This document shows, piece by piece, positions 10,228 through 18,470 of a stretch of 23,656 nucleotides of DNA (position 1 is its first letter; every line of letters begins with the position of its first letter). Made by a program: the position numbers and the translations under genes. The notes beneath the pieces are model-generated. The model made no database searches and had not been told where the DNA came from. It saw only the letters and a list, made by a program, of their open reading frames with translations. The stretch is from the NCBI GenBank assembly GCA_032718475.1, contig JAUCBJ010004489.1, positions 1 through 23,656 of the forward strand, given 5' to 3'. The DNA is from Nemertoderma westbladi. Its lineage: Eukaryota; Xenacoelomorpha; Nemertodermatida; Nemertodermatidae.

Positions 10228-10371
10228 CTATTGGGAAATTGGGATCTCGGCCTGCAAATCATCTTGAATGAAGTCCTGGCATTGAACCATGGTGAGTTTA
10301 AAATGCTTTTCATTTCCATCTGCATCAATATAGACATCGGCATTATATTGACGCACAATCTCAATACCCAT
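10228..10371 (-). CDS. Small minus-strand ORF, 47 aa, unknown
   Basis: Read on the minus strand, ATG at 10371 opens 47 codons to TAG at 10228-10230. The product starts MGIEIVRQYNADVYIDADGN and continues with KHFKLTMVQCQDFIQDDLQ, ending AEIPISQ. Composition, hydrophobic spacing and the lack of low complexity make it look like a real C-terminal domain. The frame stays open a few codons upstream (to a TAA near 10395) without another ATG, so it may be a 3' exon or the end of a broken gene. A neighbouring frame just upstream also reads protein-like (HGMTWLKQVLQVAKGRDYT), which may mark a frameshift inside one former gene. I do not recognise it. Confidence 0.4.
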   Translation of the reverse strand: MGIEIVRQYNADVYIDADGNEKHFKLTMVQCQDFIQDDLQAEIPISQ

Positions 10372-10651
10372 AGCGTATAATCTCGTCCTTTAGCCACCTG
10401 CAGGACCTGTTTCAGCCATGTCATGCCATGTAGTCCCAAATCTCTGGGTATATAGATATATATATATAATACTATAGATACCGGGGGTTGCCATAGAACT
10501 CCAAAAATATTACCATATATGGTGGTGAAATTGGTCCAAATTGGAAAAAAATTGGTCCAGTGAATGGGAGGGTATCTGAGATTTAGGTAGGGGGCCATTG
10601 CGTGAGCGCGAGTGGCGGATTGAGTGATATGGTGGACCTATACCTCTTGAA

Positions 10652-10925
10652 CCAATCACATCCCATCTTGACCATTGCAAGTCGATCGCATTCGTTTATT
10701 TTAGCTATGCAGTTTCTTGAACCAATCGCCTACCAGCGTAACTCGCGAAAATTTTCTGATTTTCGTATAAATTAATTGAAGCTCCCTTTTTCTCTTACGA
10801 TTTTTCATTCTCATTCCGCTTCTAGCATTCCGATTCCGCTTCTTCATTCACGAGTTTCGTTCTTCATTTTCGTATCATTCCAGCCTCTCTTCCATTCTTC
10901 ATTCAGCCTTCTATTGATGGTGAGT
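10652..10925 (+). promoter_or_regulatory. Promoter and first exon ending ATG|GTGAGT
   Basis: Two GAACCAATC boxes (about 10650 and 10719) precede a TATAAAT (about 10766). A pyrimidine-rich leader with many TTCATTC and TCC words follows (about 10790-10910). At 10917-10919 an ATG is followed directly by GTGAGT (10920-10925), a consensus 5' splice site. Together these look like a host promoter with a 5'UTR exon whose last codon is the start codon. The second exon is not certain. The exon at 14.66 kb would join in frame only through a weak internal acceptor (GAG before 14681). The open frame over the leader starts with TTG, so I do not treat it as coding. Confidence 0.45.
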
Positions 10926-10979
10926 CATTTGTCTAGGCTCTACACGGCCCTCTCATTTCAAAACAATTTCATTTACGCA

Positions 10980-11290
10980 CCGAAACCGACTAAGTCTAAA
11001 AATATTATTTCATTTGCATACTGAAACCGACTAAAGAGATAATAATTTACCAAAACCGACTAAGTCTAAAAATTGTATTACGGTTTTGGTTTTTATCTAC
11101 TACCTTTTTGGAAAAAGGAAAGAACACCGATTTAAAATACTGTAGTTAGTCGGTTTTGAAACAATTTAAAATACTGTAGTTAGTCGGTTTTGAAACAATT
11201 TAAAGTAATGTAGTTAGTCGGTTTTGAAACAATTTAAATTACTGTAGTTAGTTGGTTTTGAAACAATTTAAAATACTGTAGTTAGTAAGT
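10980..11290. repeat. AAACCGACTAA cluster and 34-bp tandem array
   Basis: Units of 34 bp begin at 11131, 11165, 11199, 11233 and 11267, each containing TTTAAAATACTGTAGTTAGT and a CGGTTTTGAAACAA segment. Upstream, the reverse complement of the same core (AAACCGACTAA) occurs three times between 10980 and 11065. CAAAACCGACTAA at 11051-11063 is perfectly inverted at 11146-11158. The two orientations could pair as a hairpin. The cluster lies just after the proposed first exon, within its putative intron. Confidence 0.75.
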
Positions 11291-11609
11291 CACTGGGGGT
11301 TGATCCAGCACTTAATAATAAATTAAATAATTACAAATAAATATATATTCAGTATGAGTATTGTTGGCTATGGTCATATTAATTAATTAAATAATTCAGC
11401 ATAGTTCATCCACTCTCTCCTGGCATCCTTTTACACTAATATAATAACATAGGGGGCGTTCATAAATTATTTCACGCACAATCATCAATTTAATTTATGT
11501 ATATTAATACATTATATTACTAATTTGGTGTTGTTCAAACTAAATCCTATTAAAAATACAAATATGGTTACCTGCTAAAGTTAAATTTACACTAACTACA
11601 TCATAATAT
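11291..11609. other. AT-rich spacer before the transposon
   Basis: No gene or clear repeat seen. Ends in ATAT (11606-11609), a possible target-site duplication of the adjacent transposon. Confidence 0.35.
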
Positions 11610-14600
11610 CGTCGGCTTCGTGCGAAAACGTCTTATGTTGTAGAAACTTCGTTTTGAGAAAAGGCGAAAAAACTGTTTAGTTTAGTTAAAAAGATACAAT
11701 TTTAAACAAAATTTGGGCACCAGTCATAATTTTGTACGGCAATACTACCTATCAGCATAGTTTCCTAAAAAAAACAATCCAACCATTTGATAATAAAGAT
11801 ACGACGTTTCAGCGCTTGATTTTACTCACAAGTTGTCTTAGATACGTCATTTAGGCAGGCACATCGAATGCGAGTGTATATAACTATGGAAGCAACTTAA
11901 TTGATCTGTTAGTAGAAGTGCAGAAAATGCATGGAATTGGGGTTATCAAGGTGTCATGAAGTTCCATTCGGGGAGAAACAAAAAAAGGTATAATTATTTC
12001 GCTTTTCATTATTATTTATTTAGCTTTATTAATTAGCTTACCAGTACTCAGTACTGTACAGCAGTTCAATAAAGTTATTTTAACGGGTTCGCTTCGAGAT
12101 ATTATTGTGGGGAATTTCATCATAGAATGAGTGAGAATCTCGAGGTATAACCTTCTTTAAATCTTGTAAATCGTCCCACTTATCCATAGAGATGGGGACC
12201 CTAGATTTATGCAGTTGTTTGGGTTTAGAGTTAGAACCATTTAAGCTTGTACGGCAACGGGAAGGTATCTCACGCCAATCATCCTTAAAATCTAACTTAT
12301 AGAGTATCTTACCATTATGGTACATATATGCGCGGACATCAGTAACGCATGGGTCTCCTTTGACTTTCCCAGGCCGTACTGATGGATAGACAAGACTTTC
12401 TGAATAACACTTGAATGCAGAGAAGTCTAAGTATTCAACATGGTAAGGATTCTTCAGTGCCTTTCTAGCTGACTGTGCCATGGCAGAGAGTACATTGAAG
12501 GAAGATAAATATTAAGGTTCTCTACAGCGCGACCTATGGTACTATGTACAGAATCACATTTCATTTCCATATGTCCTGATACCAGGAACTTTTGAGTTAT
12601 AGACACCCCCTGATCTGTCGCCAAGCCAAGCAATGCATTACTCATTACTGCATTCCTATTCTGATACCCGCAACCATCAGACCACAAGATTATTTCTTTG
12701 GAGCCACTCGCGATCAGGTTACTGCAATGTTTAACTGCAATAGAAGAAAATTCATTGGAGGAAACTCCCCCCTCAGTTTCATCCCACATAAAACAATTAA
12801 CATCTCCTGTGTGTTCGTCAAAAAACGTCCAATTATGCACCTTTAACTTCATCTTGTAGTACATGGTCGATGCTTTAGTTAGAGGGCACAGCAGCGTCTG
12901 TTGCATATCTACTGAGGCAACATTCCTATTTGGCACTGCATTTTCTGCCCAATCTTTAGCCATTTCTGCCTTGGCTGCTTTGTATTTTATTTCATGCAGA
13001 TCAAATGTTTCCTTGTCCAAGTTTCCCTTTAAATAAGATTCGTGCACATCACACCTATCTTTTCGAGGACGATAAAGAGCTAGATTAAGCTCATGAAATA
13101 CAACCGTGAATTTAGCTATTTTAAGCGGATCAACTCCATCCTCTTTTGCTCTTTTAGTGTATTCTTCATGAAGGGCTACGTGAGACACCCATGTTGGCTC
13201 TAAGTAAAATTTGTTTGTGGATTTCCTGCAATAGTGCGATTCCATTTTTGGTAAACTTTTTAAACATTGTTTTAAATGGTTGTTTCGTTTTATATCATTT
13301 TTTGTTTCCTCACGCAAAGCTTACGCTTGTTGGTGTTTCGCTGATTGTATCTAGTACTGGTATGTTGCAGGTTCATACTAACAGAAGATTTGGACTCAGT
13401 ACCAGACATCACCCAACCTCTGACTTGTTTTTCTCCCATGCCTAATGTGCTTAGAAACATTTTCTTACAAACTCGAACTATTTTATCATCCTTCTTCAAA
13501 TGATAGGAAAGCCTCCGAGATTTCCGCGTAGTAATATTTGATTTGGTTTTAGTTAGGCCAACCAATGCCCGAATATGTGCCCTCTTAGAATCCCATGTTG
13601 GTAATCCCCAAAAGGCTTCAAACAATTTATTCCTGTCGACATCAGAAAAAATGCTTGACTCGCATTGAATGCCTCTTTTTTGTCCACGTTTAAACCTGCA
13701 GCCACAACCATCTCGAATCTGCCTGGGTTTGGATATTCCGCCCTTTTGGTTAACATATTCTTCTCCAAGCAACCGTTTTTTTCTTTGTTATATTTCGCCG
13801 CCAAAATTCTGGCCTCCCCTTTATGCAGCGTTTGCATTTCTTCAATACAGTTGACTCAACAGTGATTTGCTTCTTATTAATATTCTCCTCAGATTCCAGT
13901 GTATTTTTTATCTTGGTACCGGTACGAGCACATGTCGGATCAGAGTCAGAGCCTGTATCAGTGTTATCATTGGTTGAGGATGGTACATAATCACTATCAC
14001 AGTCATCTGAATCCGAATGAAAACCAGGAAATACCGAACCGCCTGTTTCATTTGTATCACAATAACTAAGGGCTGCAGATGTAGAATCTACTATAACTTC
14101 TTCGACTAAATCATTAAGATCTATAGTAAGCAGATCTATTAGTTCCTTGGGAACCGTGTTCCTTTCGTCCATTATGCTGTGATGATAAAATACAAATAGA
14201 AAGTACTCTGTATGGGACGTACATTCCTAAAAATATAATCACGTGTACCGGTAGCATGCACTACTGTAGTGTTAATTGCAGTTATAAGTATTGTTTTAAA
14301 TTACCCACACTGACTGATTATGTTGTAGAACCTCTTATTGTCCAATTAAAAGTCATATAATATACGACCTTTTCGCATATAACTATATTTTATATTATTA
14401 TTGGTTACTTCTGTCTATTATTCAGCATTGAACTGGAATACTTTTTAGATACGTCATTTTCGCACAAACGTTTTTTAGATAAGACATTTAGATTAAAGTC
14501 TATAACTCGATATCTGATTGGCCAATCAATTTGACGTTTCTACAGTATATGCATTACGCCCTCTAGTGTCATATAAGCACATAACCCAAATTTCACAAAA

Positions 14601-14634
14601 AATTTGGATACGACCTTTTCGCATGAAGCCGACT
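11610..14634 (-). mobile_element. DNA transposon with terminal inverted repeats, about 3.0 kb
   Basis: Left terminal repeat 11611-11636 (GTCGGCTTCGTGCGAAAACG then TCTTAT) and right terminal repeat 14608-14633 are inverted copies matching at 23 of 26 positions. Flanking ATAT occurs at 11606-11609 and 14635-14638, one base outside each end, so a 4-bp target duplication is possible but weak in AT-rich DNA. The right half of the terminal motif (TACGACCTTTTCGCAT) recurs at about 14364. AGATACGTCATTT lies near both ends in the same orientation (11840-11852 and 14447-14459). A palindrome ATTGGCCAAT (14517-14526) sits upstream of the internal minus-strand transposase. Superfamily is not assigned. Confidence 0.75.
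12080..14172 (-). pseudogene. DDE-type transposase, frameshifted
   Basis: Four minus-strand segments read as one protein in changing frames: 14172 to about 13765, about 13772 to 13320, 13317 to about 12470, and 12481 to 12080. Each junction is a small indel, so the copy is broken at three points. The N-terminus is acidic (Asp/Ser rich). It is followed by EFWRRNITKKK and GEEYVNQKGG, a Cys-containing CGCRFKRGQ block, then FEAFWGLPTWDSKRAHI. The third segment has MESHYCRK at its start, VDMQQ (Asp at residue 137 of that segment) and LWSDGCGYQNRN (Asp at 214), followed by GHMEMKCDSVHS. The last segment continues with QSARKALKNPYHVEYLDF. This layout matches, from memory, a widespread family of transposase-derived proteins with HYCR and SDGC-QNRN motifs in invertebrates. 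The Asp residues fit a DDE-type RNase H fold. The exact superfamily is uncertain. Confidence 0.75.
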
Positions 14635-14665
14635 ATATTATATTTTAATAATTATTTTTAGCGAT

Positions 14666-15803
14666 ATGTGTTCTAATGAGACGTTTAGTATGCTATTCCC
14701 GACCCACGCCGATTCAGAGAGGTTCTTCGAGAACGGGATCGGCGTGGGTACATTCATCGCCATCCTTGAGCCGGGGTACCGTGGGGGGGAGACGACACAT
14801 CTTCCCGCGGTAGTATCCCAGCTTAGTCCGATACATCTAAGGGCCGCTATCTAAGGGGACATCCGCCTGCCAGCGATTTGGGATGCGGAGAATAAGAAGG
14901 TGGAGCCCCACCCATTTTCATTGCGGTATTTTACCGCGATGTTTCTGAATAGACATCAACAAGGGGTAGGCATTTTAATATTCAAATTGATAATAAAATT
15001 TGCTAATTAAAAAATATAGAAAACCTTAACTAATCATTTACATACAGTACTTACACTATTGTACTTTTTAATTAATTGATAGTAGCAATAATAAATTGAA
15101 GAACACCACGTTTGTAAGATATAAAAAATAGGCTACCAATTAAAGTCATACCAAAAACAATTATTCAACACCAAAATAATTAAATGCTTTTTGGTGAGAA
15201 ATATTCAAAATTGGGGGATGTAAATTGGTGCTACAAAAAATATATTTTGTGCTAAAAAAATTTTTTGGTGTGAAATCATCTAATTTGGGGTTCCAGTCAA
15301 TTAGTTGCTTAAAAAATATGACATTCTCGTGAAAAAATTGTTACATTAAAAATAATATAATTATTGACATTTTATTAATTTTCGCAATATGCAAAAAACG
15401 TAATAATGGCTATATTATTATTAAAACATAATAATGGCTATATTATTATTAAAACGTAATAATGGGATAATTTAGATTACAAATTTACTTTAAATATTTT
15501 TATTTTAAATATTATTTAAATTTTCAGTCGAAAAATCTATCAGTGGACGAATACGAGGTCTGTGACTTCGTCCAGCATCAGCTAGAGGCCTACGGAGATC
15601 GGGGGTGGTGGGTATTTGGGTGGGCTAAGTCCGCTGCCACTCCCAATGGGGTGCTGGAGCCAGCCCGCCTCCATGTTACACGTGTTATCCCACAGCACAA
15701 CGACCATATCTTTGATCTGTTTTGTGGGAACGTCGGGGGCGGCGTTGCGGGCGGATTCGCGGACAGAGTCGCGAACAGAGTCGCGAACAGCGTTAACGGG
15801 TAA
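14666..15803 (+). pseudogene. Two-exon unrecognised gene with one in-frame stop
   Basis: Exon A (about 14662-14965) follows a TTATTTTTAG acceptor and ends before GTAGGC. Exon B (15528-15803) follows TTTAAATTTTCAG and ends at TAA. Both edges are phase 0, so the frame runs from ATG 14666 through exon B, about 191 residues, interrupted only by TAA at 14852-14854. Exon A reads protein-like on both sides of the stop (FFENGIGVGTFIAILEPGYR before it, GDIRLPAIWDAENKKVEPHP after it). Exon B contains VCDFVQHQLEAYGDRGWWVF and ends with a Gly/Val-rich, ADRVANRVANSVNG tail. Exons are GC-richer than the AT-rich intron, which supports past coding selection. A GGGTAAAC donor-like word overlaps the final stop. 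I do not recognise the protein. It could be a host gene fragment or a captured mobile-element gene. Confidence 0.5.
15400..15466. repeat. 28-bp tandem repeat in intron
   Basis: GTAATAATGGCTATATTATT followed by ATTAAAAC is repeated at 15400-15427 and 15428-15455 with one change, then partly at 15456-15466. It is AT-rich and lies within the proposed intron between exons A and B. The rest of that intron (14966-15527) holds repeated TTTTTTGGTG words and nothing coding. Confidence 0.7.
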
Positions 15804-15845
15804 ACCTACCACCAAAACCGCCTAACAAATACCATTTTGTTTTAG

Positions 15846-15915
15846 CCAATCAGAACAGTATTGCTCAAATCAACCAATCAAAACTAAATTCTGGAATTCA
15901 AAATATTATATATAA
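15846..15915 (+). promoter_or_regulatory. CCAAT and TATA promoter of the BAF-like gene
   Basis: Two CCAAT boxes (15846-15850 in TTAGCCAATCAG, 15874-15878 in CAACCAATCAAA) are followed by TATATATAA (15907-15915). Transcription would be expected to start about 30 bp downstream, near 15940, giving a leader of about 100 nt to the ATG at 16038. Order and spacing fit a classical RNA polymerase II core promoter. The match is visual only. Confidence 0.5.
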
Positions 15916-16037
15916 TCGAACTGCACATCAATCTATGTCAATTAGGAGAAAAATTATTTACAAATCGGACATATACTGTATAATAATCAGTAATATTTGA
16001 TCTTATCTATTCATCTTTGAACTAATACGAACTAATA

Positions 16038-17129
16038 ATGTACAAGAAAGTTAAATCATCAAAGGTCATAGAGGTTCCCGAGATTGGTGAAGCATTCTCC
16101 AAGCGGCTGGGAACAAAGGTCATAGAGGTTCCCGAGATTGTTGAAGCATTCTCCAAGCGGCTGGGAACAAAGGTCATAGAGGTTCCCGAGATTGGTGAAG
16201 CATTCTCCAAGCGGCTGGGAACAAAGGTCATAGAGGTTCCCGAGATTGGTGAAGCATTCTCCAAGCGGCTGGGAACAAAGGTCATAGAGGTTCCCGAGAT
16301 TGGTGAAGCATTCTCCAAGCGGCTGGGAACAAAGGTCATAGAGGTTCCCGAGATTGGTGAAGCATTCTCCAAGCGGCTGGGAACAAAGGTCATAGAGGTT
16401 CCCGAGATTGGTGAAGCATTCTCCAAGCGGCTGGGAACAAAGGTCATAGAGGTTCCCGAGATTGGTGAAGCATTCTCTAAGCGGCTGGGAACAAAGGTCA
16501 TAGAGGTTCCCGAGATTGGTGAAGCATTCTCCAAGCGGCTGGGAACAAAGGTCATAGAGGTTCCCGAGATTGGTGAAGCATTCTCCAAGCGGCTGGGAAC
16601 AAAGGTCATAGAGGTTCCCGAGATTGGTGAAGCATTCTCCAAGCGGCTGGGAACAAAGGTCATAGAGGTTCCCGAGATTGGTGAAGCATTCTCCAAGCGG
16701 CTGGGAACAAAGTTCATAGAGGTTCCCGAGATTGGTGAAGCATTCTCCAAGCGGCTGGGAACAAAGCGAATTAAATACGCTTATCAGCTCGTTAATCGCT
16801 TCATTGACTTCAATGGGGATGAAGATGAGTTCTATCGTTATCTACATGATATTTGTGGGCCCCAAATGCATCGAACTCGGTATCATGTAATATTGCAATG
16901 GGTGAAGGAACATAGAGACATCGGGACAACAAAGAAACGTGAAAGTGATAGTCTGGAAGTCGGGGTCAGTAGTGAAACAACCGGAGAGCTCACAAAGGTT
17001 AACTGTCTGTGTAACTTTCGATGTTCTCATAGGGGGAGAAAAGGCAACCGTCCAAACAACTCATTTAGTAAAACATTTTTTAATTGTCTGAGGAGGTGTT
17101 TATTTTGCTGCGGCTGTCCGACACTTTGA
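16038..17129 (+). CDS. BAF-like protein with 13 tandem helix-hairpin-helix units and Cys-rich tail
   Basis: The ORF is 363 codons, starting at ATG 16038 (an in-frame stop at 16023-16025 rules out upstream extension) and ending at 17129. Residues 1-8 are a short leader. Residues 9-242 are 13 copies of KVIEVPEIGEAFSKRLGT. Residues 243-294 complete a domain that I align without gaps to barrier-to-autointegration factor (BAF, BANF1) over the core. IGEAFSKRL matches IGEVLGKKL of the BAF helix-hairpin-helix, then AY, DED-F and L-D-CG match at the same spacing. BAF is an 89-residue chromatin protein that binds double-stranded DNA and bridges it to LEM-domain proteins. Here only one complete domain exists, and its DNA-binding segment is multiplied. 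Residues 319-363 contain eight cysteines, five of them in CLRRCLFCCGC. No introns are apparent. In the alignment the BAF G25 and L58 positions are Glu, so canonical DNA or LEM binding may be altered. Chromatin or DNA binding is inferred. Confidence 0.75.
   Translation: MYKKVKSSKVIEVPEIGEAFSKRLGTKVIEVPEIVEAFSKRLGTKVIEVPEIGEAFSKRLGTKVIEVPEIGEAFSKRLGTKVIEVPEIGEAFSKRLGTKVIEVPEIGEAFSKRLGTKVIEVPEIGEAFSKRLGTKVIEVPEIGEAFSKRLGTKVIEVPEIGEAFSKRLGTKVIEVPEIGEAFSKRLGTKVIEVPEIGEAFSKRLGTKVIEVPEIGEAFSKRLGTKFIEVPEIGEAFSKRLGTKRIKYAYQLVNRFIDFNGDEDEFYRYLHDICGPQMHRTRYHVILQWVKEHRDIGTTKKRESDSLEVGVSSETTGELTKVNCLCNFRCSHRGRKGNRPNNSFSKTFFNCLRRCLFCCGCPTL
16062..16763 (+). repeat. 54-bp coding minisatellite, 13 copies
   Basis: Thirteen head-to-tail 54-bp units, each encoding KVIEVPEIGEAFSKRLGT. 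Copy 2 changes Gly to Val (GGT to GTT), copy 8 has a silent TCC to TCT change, and copy 13 changes the Val at unit position 2 to Phe. All other copies look identical, including third codon positions. Because 54 is a multiple of 3 and the unit has no stop in the complementary frame, the minus strand is also open (16022-16750); I take that as a by-product. Near identity at silent sites shows recent expansion or gene-conversion-like homogenisation. Confidence 0.97.
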
Positions 17130-17156
17130 ACCCAGCCAGTAATTTAGTCGATTTAC

Positions 17157-17162
17157 AATAAA
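17157..17162 (+). promoter_or_regulatory. Poly(A) signal of the BAF-like gene
   Basis: AATAAA starts 28 bp after the stop codon, followed by AT-rich DNA and a GTGCAGC word. Its position supports a complete transcription unit with promoter, single exon and terminator. Confidence 0.55.
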
Positions 17163-17495
17163 CATATTAATTAATAAATTGTGCAGCAATATTATTTGAA
17201 ACCCTATATTTTTTAAATTACCTACAGTATATAAAATCGATAGCTATTTGTTCTATTAGAAATCACTAGCTGCCTGGTAAAACAATAATGAAAAAAAAAC
17301 ACTAGCTAACTAATATAAGAGAGTTATAATAGGTCTACACAATAACATACTTACCAAGGACTAACATAATAATGACATATTCAGGGCAGGGCACTCCCCT
17401 AGTATGCGTTAATCGAAGTAGAGTCTGGTTCATCTTATTATATTAAAATTTAATTAGCTTATAATATAGGCCTACACCAGTTTTATGAGACCAAG
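17163..17495. other. AT-rich intergenic DNA
   Basis: No gene or structured repeat seen apart from an ATAGGCCTAC palindromic motif near 17466. Confidence 0.4.
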
Positions 17496-17768
17496 TTGGA
17501 GTACGTCTGCGCTGTATGGTGTGGCATCTCTCATACTGTAGGTTGCTCTGATCTCTTAGACAACCTCGGAACTGATATCCTTAAACTAGCTACTGTAGCA
17601 CCGAAAAGGAATGCAACCTACAGCCACTCTCCTCAAGACCGGATGCCATTATTTTGTCTAATTTCGTTTTACAAAACTGTCAACGGCCTTACACAAACTT
17701 ATCTTTTTAACAAATTTCCTGACTACAGTAGTTGGCGAAAAATAATACTCATCACACTTACCCCCTAA
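17496..17768 (+). pseudogene. LINE reverse-transcriptase C-terminal fragment
   Basis: About 90 codons beginning KLEYVCAVWCGIS and ending near YLFNKFPDYSSW. The pattern (K)LEY-xx-(A/P)VW near the start and FYKTVNG...YLFNKFPD near the end is characteristic of the region after the RT fingers and palm in CR1/L2-type non-LTR retrotransposons. The middle is degraded (no conserved LE..QRR block), and nothing upstream continues it. It is a 5'-truncated, decayed copy. Confidence 0.5.
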
Positions 17769-18111
17769 CAACATTCAGAAACATCTCAGAAATCAGTTTT
17801 AACTAACAATTATACCGAAACTCTTCTTTTTCATTGTATGTGTGGGTCGCCGTTCCCGCCAAAATTACATGACATTCTCGGCCCGAGAATGCAAACTGTC
17901 AGACAGTCTGACATTTGAATAAACTTCAGATTCTTTCTAAACGTTTGACGGTCTACATACGTACCAAGTTTGGTTTAAGTTTATTATGGAATAACCGAGT
18001 TATTAGCGATAAAATATTAGACGACGATGACAGACAATAACGACAGACAAATCATTAGTGGTAGGCCTACCCCAATGCTAAGGCTTCGCATATTTCGTGA
18101 ATATATATATA
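17769..18111. other. Spacer between two LINE relics
   Basis: No open frame supported. 17960-18050 has words resembling non-LTR element 3' regions (TACGTACCAAGTTTGGTTTA, CGACAGACAAAT), so part may be the 3'UTR of the upstream fragment. A GTAGGCCTAC palindrome lies near 18062. Confidence 0.3.
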
Positions 18112-18470
18112 TTTTTTTTTTTTTCAAAAGTGCGCCCCCAGTCGGGGCAATCCAAATTTATTAATAAACATCTTTAAAAGTTTATAAAATACTAGTTAAT
18201 GGTGGGGCATTTGGGCAGTTCAAGATGTGATACCTGTATTCTGAGCTACCTTTACAGTACATGCAGACACAATCGGGTGACAGTGGGTGAAATGGTGTAT
18301 GAGTCTGGCAGAGTTTGTGATGAAATCCGTGCGCCGTTAGTCTGGTGGCGATGTTTCGGTTTGTTTGATTGGCTCTTTTCCAGTAGTTAGAGGCGAATGC
18401 GGGTCCTAGATTGTAGTATTGCTCGTAAAATTTCAGAATATATATAATGTGAATATATATAACACCCTGT
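18112..18470 (-). pseudogene. LINE 3' end with poly(A), minus strand
   Basis: On the minus strand a frame runs into a stop at 18182-18184. It encodes ATRLTAHGFHHKLCQTHTPF and then SPDCVCMYCKGSSEYRYHIL-NCP. The SPxC..C...E...HIL..CP pattern is the zinc-finger-like C-terminus found downstream of RT or RNase H in several non-LTR families. After the stop, a short 3'UTR ends in a run of 13 A (T-run on plus, 18112-18124), as expected for a retrotransposed 3' end. Its 5' side is cut by the TTAA element starting at 18471. The first residues of the open frame there come from that element. Confidence 0.6.

Noticed and set aside
9651-10598. Minus-strand ORFs of 81, 85 and 164 codons
   Set aside because: They come from repeat R and A-rich DNA or include long Leu runs. 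Only parts of the 164-codon frame look protein-like, and they are discussed with the 47-codon ORF.
10776-11024. 82-codon plus-strand ORF starting TTG
   Set aside because: No ATG start, pyrimidine-rich leader composition, and a consensus splice donor inside it. It is better read as 5'UTR and intron.
13553-13837. 94-codon minus-strand ORF within the transposase
   Set aside because: The family motifs continue in the other two frames across this stretch, so this is a shadow frame.
16022-16750. 242-codon minus-strand ORF through the 54-bp array
   Set aside because: It is open only because the repeat unit is a multiple of 3 with no stop in that frame. It lacks any non-repeat domain, and the plus strand carries the BAF-like domain.
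16062-16763. CRISPR-like array
   Set aside because: Units are contiguous without spacers, lie in a eukaryotic ORF and are multiples of a codon.
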